Shown: in pieces, positions 27,730-36,528 of the stretch
How the letters are laid out: the number at the start of each line of letters is the position of its first letter
How positions within the stretch are numbered: position 1 is the stretch's first letter
DNA from: Rheinheimera sp.
GTDB taxonomy: Bacteria; Pseudomonadota; Gammaproteobacteria; Enterobacterales; Alteromonadaceae
Length of the DNA stretch: 64,000 nucleotides
Direction: 5' to 3'
Assembly (NCBI GenBank): GCA_003543135.1
Contig: DPJG01000021.1
Span: 57,476 to 121,475, forward strand
The notes under the pieces: generated by a model
Database searches by the model: none
What the model saw: the letters and a program-made list of their open reading frames with translations, nothing else
Told to the model about the DNA's origin: nothing
Program-made: the position numbers and the translations under genes

Positions 27730-28418
27730 TGAAAGTCTGGCCCGGCATTGTCATGCTTTGTATGAGCGGCAACTTTCATGCAACTGCTGCGGTTTGTACC
27801 CAGGAGATAGGCCATGTATTACGCAAAATTGCACAAGAGAGTTTGCAACAAAAGCTTTCTGCACATCAGGCGCTGCAAGTTGTTGCTTTACAAGGTGAGT
27901 GCCCTGGCTGGCTCAATGCAAAATCACTACCTCAGTTGAGCATTGAGTCTTTGTCGTTAAAACAAATTTTTGCAAAGCAGCGTGTGATGTACCGGCATCC
28001 TAAGGGTGATTTTGGTGTTGTGGTGCAGTTGGAGTTGCAGGAAACAAAGGCGCGCAGTTTATGCAATCTCGACGAAGGTCAAGCCATCACAGCTGCATGT
28101 TTGGCGAAAGAACATGTCGGGTTAAAACGGCTAAACCCCGGTGAAGATGCACCTTTGATTGAAGCCGGTATGGTGACTCGTTTAGCTGTAAAAGCAGGAC
28201 AGTGGTTAGTCAGAGATGATTTCCTGCAGCAGGACGAAGTTTATGCCGGGCAAGCAGGAACTTTAGTGATGAAACGGGGGGCTTTATCGCTTGAGGTTGC
28301 AGTGCGGTTTGTCAGACGGGCAAAGGTTGGCCAGCAAACGGATGTTGTGCTTGATGGTAAACATGAATTGGTCAGAGTGCGTGTTGGGGCAGGGCAAAAG
28401 GTATATATCGATGAATAA
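27729..28418 (+). CDS. flgA: P-ring assembly chaperone FlgA
   Basis: 229 aa; ATG overlaps the flgG stop by one base. An N-terminal signal peptide is present (cleavage near ATAAVC). The C-terminal SAF-like domain (EAGMVTRLAVKAGQWLVRDDF, about 145-165) and the final beta segment RVRVGAGQKVYIDE match the FlgA pattern. It acts in the periplasm to help FlgI assemble. Confidence 0.82.
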   Translation: MKVWPGIVMLCMSGNFHATAAVCTQEIGHVLRKIAQESLQQKLSAHQALQVVALQGECPGWLNAKSLPQLSIESLSLKQIFAKQRVMYRHPKGDFGVVVQLELQETKARSLCNLDEGQAITAACLAKEHVGLKRLNPGEDAPLIEAGMVTRLAVKAGQWLVRDDFLQQDEVYAGQAGTLVMKRGALSLEVAVRFVRRAKVGQQTDVVLDGKHELVRVRVGAGQKVYIDE

Positions 28419-28971
28419 AATATTATGGGCCGTATTGGTGTTGTCAGTCTCAGTGCAGGCAGATTCGTTGTACAACGAAGCTGGTTATAAAGCGCTTACC
28501 GCAGATAAAAGAGCCGGACAACCAGGTGATACAGTCACTATTTTAGTGATGGAAAATGCCCAGGCTAAAAGCAGTGCGGGTAGCAGTCAGGATCGTGACT
28601 CAGGATTGGAATTAAAGAGCCGTGACAATTCCGGAGTCAACCAGCTTGGTCTTGCTATAGGCGCAAGCAGCAATGGTGATGCTGAAATTAATCGTAATGG
28701 TTTCGTAAAAGCGCAAATTACCGCTGTAGTGCAGCGTAAAGACCAAACCGGAAATCTTGAAGTTGTCGGTGAACAGTCCATCACCATAGACGGTGAGGTT
28801 CAGAGTATCAGTGTCACAGGCTGGATAAGGCCAACTGATATTTCAGCGAATAACGTGGTGCCATCGTTCAGGTTGTTTAATGCGCGCATTAAATTTACCG
28901 GTGAAGGCCAGGTGTCTGATAGTCAAAAAGCCGGCATTTTCAGCCGGGTTCTGGCATGGATGGGTCTCTGA
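28411..28971 (+). CDS. flgH: L-ring protein FlgH lacking a lipobox cysteine
   Basis: 186 aa from the ATG at 28411, overlapping flgA by 8 bp. The C-terminal half is typical FlgH: EVVGEQSITIDGEVQSI, RPTDISANNVVPS and a final IFSRVLAWMGL-like end. FlgH is normally a lipoprotein with LTGC; here the signal peptide ends VQA-DS and there is no Cys, so the L ring would not be acylated. Either the ring is held in the outer membrane otherwise, or this machine has a modified ring. Confidence 0.88.
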   Translation: MNKILWAVLVLSVSVQADSLYNEAGYKALTADKRAGQPGDTVTILVMENAQAKSSAGSSQDRDSGLELKSRDNSGVNQLGLAIGASSNGDAEINRNGFVKAQITAVVQRKDQTGNLEVVGEQSITIDGEVQSISVTGWIRPTDISANNVVPSFRLFNARIKFTGEGQVSDSQKAGIFSRVLAWMGL

Positions 28972-30071
28972 TGCGTGTATTGTTTATCTTTATCTGTTTG
29001 CTTTCTGGTTATGTTGAAGCTGCAGTTCAGGCCAAAATCAGGGACATCAGCCGCATTGACGGTGTGCGCGAAAATGCGCTGGTGGGTTACGGTATTGTTG
29101 TTGGTCTTGCCGGTACCGGTGATAGTGCCAGAAATCAGGCAACCATTCAGTCTGTGAAAAATACGCTTGAGAACTTTGGCGTTTCGCTGAGTGAAAAGGA
29201 CTTAAAAACTAATAATGCTGCAGCCGTTATTGTCACTGCGGAACTAAAAGCCTTTGCCCAGGCCGGTGACCGGCTGGATGTGCTTGTGTCCTCTTTAGGG
29301 GACGCCCGCAGCCTTTCAGGGGGCACGTTATATTTGACGCCTCTTCGAGGCAGTGATGACCGGATTTATGCGCTGGCGCAAGGGAATGTCACAACGGGCG
29401 GTTATAAATTTGAACAAAATCAGAATGTAAATCAGCGAAATCACCCAACAGTGGGTGTGGTTTTACAAGGCGCAATTGTCGAAAAAGAAGTTAGTCACAG
29501 TTTTAGTGAAAATCAGCAAATCAAACTGCTACTGAATGAACCCGATTTTGTTACTGCACAGGCTGTGGTTGCTGTGATTCAGCAACGATATCCAACACTG
29601 AGTGTGGCGGCTGAACATGCAGGAAAAATAACAGTCAGTCCGGTTCGGTCGGAGCAGGCGATGGCACTTATTGCGGATATTCAGCAATTATCAGTCGACA
29701 GCACCACTGTTGCTCGCATTGTAGTGAACGAGCGTACCGGCACTATTGTTTCTGGTTCCGATGTGCAAATTGGCGACGTTGTGATTTCGCATGGCGGCAT
29801 AAAACTGGAAATTCAAACCAGTTATCAGGTGTCGCAACCCAATTCTTTCTCCGGTTATAACAGTTCTTCAGTAAAAACCCAGGTGGTACCTGAAACATCA
29901 GTGCGGGTGCAAAGTGACACTGAAGCCACGTACACCAGCCGGGGCGGTACCACACTGGCCGAGCTGGTGCATGCTTTAAAAACCCTGAAGCTAAGTACCC
30001 GCGATATCATTTCAATACTGCAAGCACTCAAACAAAGCGGCGCTTTGCATGCTGAATTGATTGTTCAATAA
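28971..30071 (+). CDS. flgI: P-ring protein FlgI
   Basis: 366 aa from ATG 28971, which shares a base with the flgH stop; an in-frame start at 28956 is inside flgH. The signal peptide is followed by RDISRIDGVRENALVGYGIVVGL, the FlgI N-terminal signature. GGTTLAELVHALKTLKLSTRDIISILQALKQSGALHAELIV in pieces matches the usual FlgI C-terminus. It forms the periplasmic ring around the rod. Confidence 0.95.
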   Translation: MRVLFIFICLLSGYVEAAVQAKIRDISRIDGVRENALVGYGIVVGLAGTGDSARNQATIQSVKNTLENFGVSLSEKDLKTNNAAAVIVTAELKAFAQAGDRLDVLVSSLGDARSLSGGTLYLTPLRGSDDRIYALAQGNVTTGGYKFEQNQNVNQRNHPTVGVVLQGAIVEKEVSHSFSENQQIKLLLNEPDFVTAQAVVAVIQQRYPTLSVAAEHAGKITVSPVRSEQAMALIADIQQLSVDSTTVARIVVNERTGTIVSGSDVQIGDVVISHGGIKLEIQTSYQVSQPNSFSGYNSSSVKTQVVPETSVRVQSDTEATYTSRGGTTLAELVHALKTLKLSTRDIISILQALKQSGALHAELIVQ

Positions 30072-30082
30072 AGGAGTTATGA

Positions 30083-30433
30083 ATGAACGAAATAACCAAC
30101 ATTGTTGCAGCGGGTCTGAACCTTAAGTATTTAGAACAAAAAGAACTGGTTGCTCACATCGCTGGTTATCAGTCTGGTGGTCAGTGGGTACAAAAAACAG
30201 ATTTTTCGGTGTTATTGGCCGGACTGACTGACGCCGGTGCTGCAAGAGATTTAAATGAGCAACTACAACAGACGGACTCTGCTGGCTTTCAATCCTGGCA
30301 ATTTAGCGATACATCGCTGGACGCTTTAGTCGCAGAATCGTCGATTGTTGCTGGCCAGTTTCAGAAACTCACCGAAGGTTTAAATCGCCAGCTAGCACTG
30401 ATGGCTATTGCCATTGGAGGTAAGGGGCAATGA
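30083..30433 (+). CDS. flgB: Divergent, shortened FlgB-like rod protein
   Basis: 116 aa in the slot directly before flgC, where flgB belongs. The usual LxxNIANANTPGY motif is blurred to LVAHIAGYQSGG. The C-terminal helix VAGQFQKLTEGLNRQLALMAIAI aligns with the FlgB ending (xxxFLNGKLxxLxxAI). It is probably the first rod subunit on the export gate, fast-evolving here. The stop overlaps flgC by 4 bp. Confidence 0.65.
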   Translation: MNEITNIVAAGLNLKYLEQKELVAHIAGYQSGGQWVQKTDFSVLLAGLTDAGAARDLNEQLQQTDSAGFQSWQFSDTSLDALVAESSIVAGQFQKLTEGLNRQLALMAIAIGGKGQ

Positions 30434-30813
30434 TTCAGGATATTTATCAGGTGAGCTTACAAGGACTGGCCACTGAGCGCACACGCATTGAGGTGGCTAC
30501 ACAGAATATTGCCAACGCTAATGCAATTTCAGGCAGTGCTGAGGCGGCATACAGAGCCAAATCAGTGATGTCATCAGCTTTTGCTCAATCACTGTCTACA
30601 GAGCCTCTGGTGCAGGCAAATGGTGAGGTGAAAGCTGAATACAAACCCGAACATCCGCTGGCCGATAGTAAAGGCATGATTTATCGCCCTGATATCGACT
30701 TAGCGTCACAGATGTTGCAACTCAATATGGCTTCACGTGCTTATGAAGCAAATATCAGAGCGCTAAACAGCATACGTGAGATGAACAGCAAATCTCTCGA
30801 AATTGGTAAATAA
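30430..30813 (+). CDS. flgC: Proximal rod protein FlgC
   Basis: 127 aa. RIEVATQNIANANAIS (about 19-34) and the C-terminal NMASRAYEANIRALNSIREMNSKSLEIGK are FlgC signatures. VIYRPDIDLASQM-like segment (MIYRPDIDLASQM, about 83-95) resembles the GYV..PNVD..EM region, in altered form. Forms the proximal rod with FlgB and FlgF. Confidence 0.92.
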   Translation: MIQDIYQVSLQGLATERTRIEVATQNIANANAISGSAEAAYRAKSVMSSAFAQSLSTEPLVQANGEVKAEYKPEHPLADSKGMIYRPDIDLASQMLQLNMASRAYEANIRALNSIREMNSKSLEIGK

Positions 30814-30828
30814 CCAGGTGATGACAAG

Positions 30829-31107
30829 ATGATAGAACTAGTCCCCCCGATTCAGTCTGTTGAACGTGCAATACAACCAACGGCAACCCCGGCTCTATTG
30901 CCACAAGCAGAGCTGTTTTTGGGAAAACTGAATGAAGGATTGCAACAAAGTAGTGAACTGTTGCATCAGGTTGCAGCGGGTCAGCCTGTAGCGACACACG
31001 AGTTAATGCTTTCATATGAGCTGGCAAAACAGCAATTACAACTGGCAGTTGAAGTTCGCAACAAAGTCACAGAAGCGTATCAGGAACTGATGCGTATGCA
31101 GCTGTAA
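30829..31107 (+). CDS. fliE: MS-ring/rod junction protein FliE
   Basis: 92 aa between flgC and fliF, the standard FliE place. All-helical, with VATHELMLSYELAKQQLQLAVEVRNKVTEAYQELMRMQL at the end; the stretch VRNKVTEAYQELMRM is the family hallmark. It links the rod to the export gate and MS ring. Confidence 0.9.
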   Translation: MIELVPPIQSVERAIQPTATPALLPQAELFLGKLNEGLQQSSELLHQVAAGQPVATHELMLSYELAKQQLQLAVEVRNKVTEAYQELMRMQL

Positions 31108-31128
31108 CCATTCAAGGACGTGATAAAA

Positions 31129-32448
31129 ATGATGCAGTCTGGCCGTAAGCCACTTTCGTTTTATTTGTTGTTACTTGCAATATTGTCAGTAAGTGCAGTT
31201 GGTATTGTATGGGCATGGTGGCCTCAATATGAGTTATTGAAGCAAAAAGCTGATATTGATCAAGCCGCTTTTATTGCCAAGTTAGACGCCGAGGGGATTG
31301 ACTATCAGCTTGATACCAAAGGACAACTTTGGCTTGAAACATCTCAAATAGGCAGAGGTCAGGTGTTACAACAACAAGATCCCAAAGGTGGATTTGCAGT
31401 ACAGGGCTTAGAGCTTTACGACAAAGTCGATTATTCGATGACAGAGCATACACAACAGGTCACGTTGCAGCGCGCGCTGCAGGGTGAGTTAGAAAGAACT
31501 TTGGCAGGTTTAAGTTTTGTACGTTACGCCAGGGTTCATTTGTCGTTACCTGAAAAAAAGTTGTTTGACGCTGACAAAGTGGCCGCAAAAGCAGCAGTGA
31601 CAGTGTTTCCTAAACAACCGCTGAATTCGGCGCAAATTGAAGGCATTCAAACTTTGGTTGCAGCAGCCATCGAAGGGATGCGGGTCGAAAATGTGACCGT
31701 GTTGGCTGAAGATGGACGTTTGTTATCGCGCACGCAAGAGGCATCGGAGTGGCGCCGGCAACAAGGTCAGGAAGCGCAATTACAAGCCAAACTTGAACAC
31801 GTACTCGGGTTGTTATTTACACCCGGAGATTTTGCAGTTTCCGTCAGTGTTGAGCTGAATCATACCGAATTAAAACAAATCAGCCAGCAGTTGCTAACTG
31901 ATGATAAAGGACAAGGTGCGCTTATCAGTAAAAAAGAAAGCACGCAAAAATCAGCGGCAGGTAACCCTGCCCAAATACCTGGCGGATTGACCCAACAAAC
32001 AGAACTCAAGTATAGCCACGGCACCAAAACCGAGGAAATCAGCCGCAAAGCTGGTGAAGTAGCAAAGCTGGCCGTTGCTGTCATTGTCCGTAAAAATATC
32101 AGTGCTGCCGAGCAAGCACAGATCACCAACACTATTGAAGCAACAATAGGTTATCAACCTGAACGCGGCGACCAACTGAGTGTGCAGTTTATGGCCCCGG
32201 GAGCTGTCGGAAGTGAAGCTGAAGTTTTGCCTGTTGTTCAGGATGAGCCTGTGTTGTCTGAAAATACAAAGGTAACCACAGCAATATCCGATTATCTGTG
32301 GTTTGTATTGATATTAATGCTTGCGGTTGGGGGCGCTTTTTTTGTCCGTTATAAATCCGGCGTAAAACGATTACCACTGCAGAAACGGGAAGAGTTGTTG
32401 CAGGATGTACAGGCGTGGCTTTCCCAGGAACAAAAGTCGCATGGCTAG
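31129..32448 (+). CDS. fliF: Shortened MS-ring protein FliF
   Basis: About 439 aa from the ATG at 31129, ten bases after AAGGA; a GTG at 31120 is possible. The usual length is about 550. Transmembrane helix 1 is at about 10-32; the ring-building domain has RALQGELERTLAGL and the classic RYARVHLSLPEKKLF stretch; helix 2 is near 385-405 (YLWFVLILMLAVGGAFF). After it only about 35 residues remain, including REELLQDVQAWLSQEQ, a possible short FliG-binding helix. The short tail fits the tiny protein encoded next, which occupies the FliG position. Confidence 0.9.
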   Translation: MMQSGRKPLSFYLLLLAILSVSAVGIVWAWWPQYELLKQKADIDQAAFIAKLDAEGIDYQLDTKGQLWLETSQIGRGQVLQQQDPKGGFAVQGLELYDKVDYSMTEHTQQVTLQRALQGELERTLAGLSFVRYARVHLSLPEKKLFDADKVAAKAAVTVFPKQPLNSAQIEGIQTLVAAAIEGMRVENVTVLAEDGRLLSRTQEASEWRRQQGQEAQLQAKLEHVLGLLFTPGDFAVSVSVELNHTELKQISQQLLTDDKGQGALISKKESTQKSAAGNPAQIPGGLTQQTELKYSHGTKTEEISRKAGEVAKLAVAVIVRKNISAAEQAQITNTIEATIGYQPERGDQLSVQFMAPGAVGSEAEVLPVVQDEPVLSENTKVTTAISDYLWFVLILMLAVGGAFFVRYKSGVKRLPLQKREELLQDVQAWLSQEQKSHG

Positions 32449-32749
32449 TCAATCAAAAGCTATCAAAATGGTTGCGCTGCGGTTGATAAACCTGCACTGG
32501 TCAGACAGACGCTGGGTGCTGAGTCAACTTGATGCAGCAACGGCGGCACAAATTCGTCAGCAATTGCATGAGCTAAAAACCATGGGTGTAAGCAATGGTG
32601 CCGACCTTTATCAGCAGTTCAGTGAAGAGGCTTTATCACGGGGACCCGAACAAAGCTTTAGCCGTTATTTACAGCAAAAAAAGGGTGTGTCTACTGAAGC
32701 ATTTTGCTGGTTAATGAATAAAAGTATGCAGAATGGACAGCAGATATGA
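32441..32749 (+). CDS. 102-aa protein in the FliG position (mini-FliG candidate)
   Basis: The ATG at 32441 overlaps fliF by 8 bp; an in-frame opening at 32405 lies inside fliF. In flagellar operons FliG (about 330 aa) sits between fliF and fliH. Here the product is 102 aa. KAIKMVALRLINLHWSDRRWVLSQLD faintly resembles the start of the FliG N-domain (KxAxLLxSLGExxAxxVLxxL), the part that binds FliF. No middle domain and no C-terminal torque domain exist. It could join FliF to the FliM/FliN-like ring without taking part in rotation. Homology is not proven. Confidence 0.55.
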   Translation: MASQSKAIKMVALRLINLHWSDRRWVLSQLDAATAAQIRQQLHELKTMGVSNGADLYQQFSEEALSRGPEQSFSRYLQQKKGVSTEAFCWLMNKSMQNGQQI

Positions 32750-33447
32750 CGAGTATACCTACTTTTCCTGTTGGGCTTGCCGCCGTATCGGGTGTTTCAG
32801 ACAAAACAGTACACTCAGTGTTACAGCCTGTTGATCCCATTGTCGAGAGTAAACAAATCCTATTGCAACTTCAGCCTTTGGCAAGGCAACAGCTGCTGCG
32901 TGAATGTTTTGCCGAAGAGCTGAAACAACTTACATATGCAGAAGGACAAAAGGGTTATCAGGCTGGGTTATTGAAGGGGCAAACTGAAGCAACAGAGTTG
33001 CTTCAGGCTGAACTTAACCAGCTTAAGGAGGCCGTCATCACAGAGAAAGATCAGCTGCTGCTACTAATACAAGAGCTGAAAAAAAAAGATTTTAAGATTC
33101 AATGTGAACAATTGCCGCAGATTTTGTTATGGAGTGCGGCTGCTATCGAAAAAGTCTTATTGCATGAGTGCAGAGATCAGGCTTATTTGCAGGCAACACT
33201 GGAAGAGATGATGGTGCTGACAACGCAGCAGTCTGGTCTTCATCTGTATTGTTGCCAGGATGATTTGGCGTGTTTACAACATTTGTTAGCTGATGACAGT
33301 CGTTTTACCGATATCAGTGCTGATCCCAAGCTGGCTCAGGGTCAACTAAGTCTTGGGGCCGGAGCCATTTGTTCTACCAGTTTGCAGCAAAGATTAACAC
33401 AGTTGGTCAGTGTCTTTGAGCAGATGGCGGTTGCGGCGAATGATTGA
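32746..33447 (+). CDS. fliH: Export ATPase regulator FliH
   Basis: 233 aa, ATGA overlap with the upstream gene. It has a coiled-coil-prone middle (AEGQKGYQAGLLKGQTEA, then LLQAELNQLKEAV) containing GxxxG-like spacing typical of FliH/SctL. The C-terminal domain (about 125-233) includes the Cys-rich YCCQDDLACLQHL segment and KLAQGQLSLGAGAICSTSLQQRL, near the usual CxVE.xxG.IDAS region. Stator of the FliI ATPase ring. Confidence 0.88.
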   Translation: MTSIPTFPVGLAAVSGVSDKTVHSVLQPVDPIVESKQILLQLQPLARQQLLRECFAEELKQLTYAEGQKGYQAGLLKGQTEATELLQAELNQLKEAVITEKDQLLLLIQELKKKDFKIQCEQLPQILLWSAAAIEKVLLHECRDQAYLQATLEEMMVLTTQQSGLHLYCCQDDLACLQHLLADDSRFTDISADPKLAQGQLSLGAGAICSTSLQQRLTQLVSVFEQMAVAAND

Positions 33448-34765
33448 TTTTTGGGCAAGTGCAAAACAACGGCTTGAATTAATCCAGCCGATACATCGCG
33501 AAGGGGTGGTGCTGGATTTGGTTGGCCTTATTTTACTGGTAAAATTGCCGGGAGCCTTTGTTGGCGAAATTTGCCGCATTTACCCCAAACGCAAAGATGT
33601 TGAATTCCTGCACGCCAAGGTAGTTGGTTTTCGGGAGAACAATGCGTTATTGATGGTGTTGGGTTCCTCTGTTGGGGTGCATTGTGGTTGTCGTGTTATG
33701 GCAACTGGTTTAACAACCAGCGTGCAGGTCAGTCCGGTGATGTTAGGCCGGTTGCTGGATGGCGCTGGTTTACCACTCGACGATTTGCCTGTTATCTCTG
33801 GTGGTATCGCTGTTTCTGCCCACCCAGCCCCTTTAGCTCCGCTGCAAAGAGCTGAAATAAATCAGGTATTTTCCACCGGCATTAAAGCTATCGATGCACT
33901 GCTGACCCTTGGGAAAGGGCAGCGCATGGGGCTGTTTGCCAATGCCGGCGTGGGCAAAAGTTCGCTACTCAATAGTATTTGCCAGCACAGAGCCGGCCAA
34001 GGCGACCTTATTGTTCTTGCTTTGATTGGTGAACGTGGCCGTGAAGTCCGCGAATGTTATCAACAACTCAAACAAAGTGGTGCACTGCATCGTACTGTCA
34101 TTATCGCAGCTACCGCGGAGCAGCCGGCTTTGCTTCGTATCCAGGCGTTATATACCGCACTGGCGGTTGCAGAGTACTTCTCGGCACAACAACAGGATGT
34201 GACACTGGTGGTGGATTCAATGACCCGTTTTGCCATGGCGTTAAGGGATGTGGGATTGGCTATTGGCGAAGCTCCAACATTACGTGGTTACACCAGTTCG
34301 GTATTTTCGGTATTGCCTGAGGTAATTGAGCGATGTGGTGCTTTTGAGTCACGAGGAGCTATCACCGGCTTATTCTCAGTGCTTGTGGAAGGAGAACTCC
34401 AGCAAGATCCGGCAGCTGACGCAATGAAAGCAGTATTAGACGGGCACTTAGTGCTTTCTCCTCAATTAGCGGAAAAAGAGCATTACCCGGCAATTGACGT
34501 ATTGAAGTCAGTGAGCAGACTCTTTCCACAACTGGCAACACCACAACACCGGCAACAGAGCCGGAAGTTGCGTCAGGTTTGGTCACGTTTTGAGGAACAA
34601 AAGCACATGTTGGCGATGGGGCTTGGTGAATCTGAATCAGCAAGTATCCTCAAAGCGGATATGCAAAGAATAAAAGGTTTTGTAACTCAGGACCGCTCAG
34701 AACTGATTAATTATGAGGCCAGCCTGATAGCCTTAGAGCAGCTTGGTTTAGAGACGCAGATATGA
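33440..34765 (+). CDS. fliI: Type III export ATPase FliI
   Basis: 441 aa from ATG 33440, overlapping fliH by 8 bp; an opening at 33410 is inside fliH. The Walker A motif is NAGVGKS with K173; Walker B is VTLVVDSMTRF (about 253-263). The T3SS ATPase signature GEAPTLRGYTSSVFSVLP follows. All catalytic features are intact, so energised export is expected. Slightly shorter at both ends than enterobacterial FliI. Confidence 0.95.
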   Translation: MIDFWASAKQRLELIQPIHREGVVLDLVGLILLVKLPGAFVGEICRIYPKRKDVEFLHAKVVGFRENNALLMVLGSSVGVHCGCRVMATGLTTSVQVSPVMLGRLLDGAGLPLDDLPVISGGIAVSAHPAPLAPLQRAEINQVFSTGIKAIDALLTLGKGQRMGLFANAGVGKSSLLNSICQHRAGQGDLIVLALIGERGREVRECYQQLKQSGALHRTVIIAATAEQPALLRIQALYTALAVAEYFSAQQQDVTLVVDSMTRFAMALRDVGLAIGEAPTLRGYTSSVFSVLPEVIERCGAFESRGAITGLFSVLVEGELQQDPAADAMKAVLDGHLVLSPQLAEKEHYPAIDVLKSVSRLFPQLATPQHRQQSRKLRQVWSRFEEQKHMLAMGLGESESASILKADMQRIKGFVTQDRSELINYEASLIALEQLGLETQI

Positions 34766-35196
34766 GTTTGGACAGTATCACATCGCAGTGTCAGCAACTG
34801 GAGATAAAACTGCAGTTCGATAGCCAGCAACTGTCGGAACTGAAAAAAATGTATCAGAACGAACAAAGGGAGCTCACGGCGCAGAAAGCAAGAGTTGCAA
34901 AAAAACAGCAGCTTCATAAGGAGATGGCTGTTGGGATGGTAGTTGTAGATCCGATGTTGTGGGAGAACAAACTTAAATTTGCTTTGCAGTTGTTGTTTGA
35001 TATTCGATTGCATGAAACGAAAGTTGCTGAGTTAGAAATCATTACCGAACAGTTGGCAGAAAAAATTGCCTTGGTCCTGACACGTCAAAAATTGATGAAA
35101 GAACGACTCAAAGAGCTAAAACAAGACGCGCAAATATACCTGGTGGAATGCCAACAGCGTCAATTACAGGAAGTACCCAGGAGAGTGCAATGTTAA
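34762..35196 (+). CDS. fliJ: Export chaperone-escort/central stalk protein FliJ
   Basis: 144 aa, predicted to be almost entirely coiled coil (two antiparallel helices, Gln/Lys/Glu rich), in the fliJ position after fliI with ATGA overlap. FliJ proteins are conserved in shape more than sequence. It would insert into the FliI hexamer and contact FlhA. Confidence 0.82.
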   Translation: MSLDSITSQCQQLEIKLQFDSQQLSELKKMYQNEQRELTAQKARVAKKQQLHKEMAVGMVVVDPMLWENKLKFALQLLFDIRLHETKVAELEIITEQLAEKIALVLTRQKLMKERLKELKQDAQIYLVECQQRQLQEVPRRVQC

Positions 35197-36110
35197 TCAG
35201 CGATCCTTTGGATGAGCTGCTACCACTATTAGCTTTAGGGCAGAATAAGAGTGTGCCTGACGGGCAGTTTAAGTTATTACTTGACGAGCCAATAGAAACG
35301 CCAGTGAGCAGTGGCTCGGAAGTTGATAGTGACACCGGTGTCAGCCCAACAACGGTTGAGTTGAAGACTGATTGTTGGCTTGAGTTATTTGCGGAACAAA
35401 AATTGTTCGACACGCCAATTTATCCCATGGACATTGATTGCCAGGATAATGATGGCAAGGATATTCCAGTCAACGTATCGGTGAGACAAAATAAAGATTC
35501 AGCTTTGAATAGTCCGATTGCAAAGCCCATCCAGGGGGAGCATAGGGTTGAAAAAGCAAAGAACCCAAATAGTTGTCCAGACCCAAATTCATCATCATTA
35601 GTTCAGTTGTCGGATGGCTGCGCATTGTTGTGGACAAGTCATGGTTCAGGCGCTTCTGGATACCAGATCTTGCAACCATCTGAGAGTCAGCTCAAAGCTT
35701 CTGGTGTTGTTTTTACAGCAGATGTTGTGTCGAACACCAAGACCAAAAACAATCTGTTAAGCCAAGCACTCAAAAACATAACACCGACTTTTTTTGCAGT
35801 CACACAACAAAATGAAATGTACCAACTGATTGAAGAGCAGATAGAAGCCGCATTTCAGAATGAAGTTGAAGTTGATGTGTTTATGCAAAGTAGCTGGACA
35901 GCCGAATTTCAGCAAAGTGAATATCAACGAGAACACTGGTTTTTCGATCAGCGATCAAATGAAAGTGCAATTTTATATTACCGAAATTATTTTCAGCCAT
36001 CAGCAGGAATCGCAAGTATGTTTCATTTGCCAATGACAGGTCTTAGTCAGACGCAGCATTTTGTTTTCAACGGTACTCCATACACAGTAGGTGAATTAAA
36101 TGCAGGTTGA
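35190..36110 (+). CDS. FliK-position protein, probable hook-length ruler
   Basis: 306 aa from ATG 35190 overlapping fliJ. It is acidic and Ser/Asn/Gln-rich with a long disordered first two-thirds, as FliK has, and a more ordered end (about 220-306: MYQLIEEQIEAAFQNEVEVDVF, WFFDQRSNESAILYYRNYF). The position between fliJ and flgD is the usual place of fliK. I cannot see the standard FliK C-terminal signature, so the assignment is positional. It could also measure or gate the hook-like conduit for the giant substrate. Confidence 0.55.
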   Translation: MLISDPLDELLPLLALGQNKSVPDGQFKLLLDEPIETPVSSGSEVDSDTGVSPTTVELKTDCWLELFAEQKLFDTPIYPMDIDCQDNDGKDIPVNVSVRQNKDSALNSPIAKPIQGEHRVEKAKNPNSCPDPNSSSLVQLSDGCALLWTSHGSGASGYQILQPSESQLKASGVVFTADVVSNTKTKNNLLSQALKNITPTFFAVTQQNEMYQLIEEQIEAAFQNEVEVDVFMQSSWTAEFQQSEYQREHWFFDQRSNESAILYYRNYFQPSAGIASMFHLPMTGLSQTQHFVFNGTPYTVGELNAG

Positions 36111-36513
36111 ATCCATTGGCAATGTAGTGCAACAACCAACCCAGACAGCCAACAACGCCATTTCTCAGGATGAGTTTGTGAAGTTGTTTCTGGCGCAGCT
36201 GAACTATCAGGACCCGTTAGAACCGCTTAACAATCGTGAGTTTTTGGCACAACTTGCTCAGTTCTCAGCCTTAGAGCAATCCAGACAAATAAACGACAAT
36301 CTCGTCGGGCTTTTAGCTGTAAATGCCTCTAACCAAGGTGTTGCTTTGCTTGGAAAAAACGTAGAAGTGGAAGTCAGTGCCGGTCAAAAATTTAATGGTG
36401 TGATTGAGGCTGTGCATTACAACGGTACTTCGCCGGAATTCACTGTGAAAGCTGCCAATGGCAGTTTTGTCGACAAAGTATCGTTAAGCCAGATCCGAAT
36501 CATTACCAAATAA
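36100..36513 (+). CDS. flgD: Hook cap protein FlgD, short form
   Basis: 137 aa against about 220 normally. The conserved N-terminal part is intact: DEFVKLFLAQLNYQDPLEPLNNREFLAQLAQFSALEQ spread over residues 24-60. The C-terminal Ig/tudor-like domain is reduced to one small beta segment (about 85-137). Enough remains to scaffold hook growth, as short FlgD proteins do elsewhere. Confidence 0.92.
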   Translation: MQVESIGNVVQQPTQTANNAISQDEFVKLFLAQLNYQDPLEPLNNREFLAQLAQFSALEQSRQINDNLVGLLAVNASNQGVALLGKNVEVEVSAGQKFNGVIEAVHYNGTSPEFTVKAANGSFVDKVSLSQIRIITK

Positions 36514-36528
36514 CTAAAGGAATATTTG

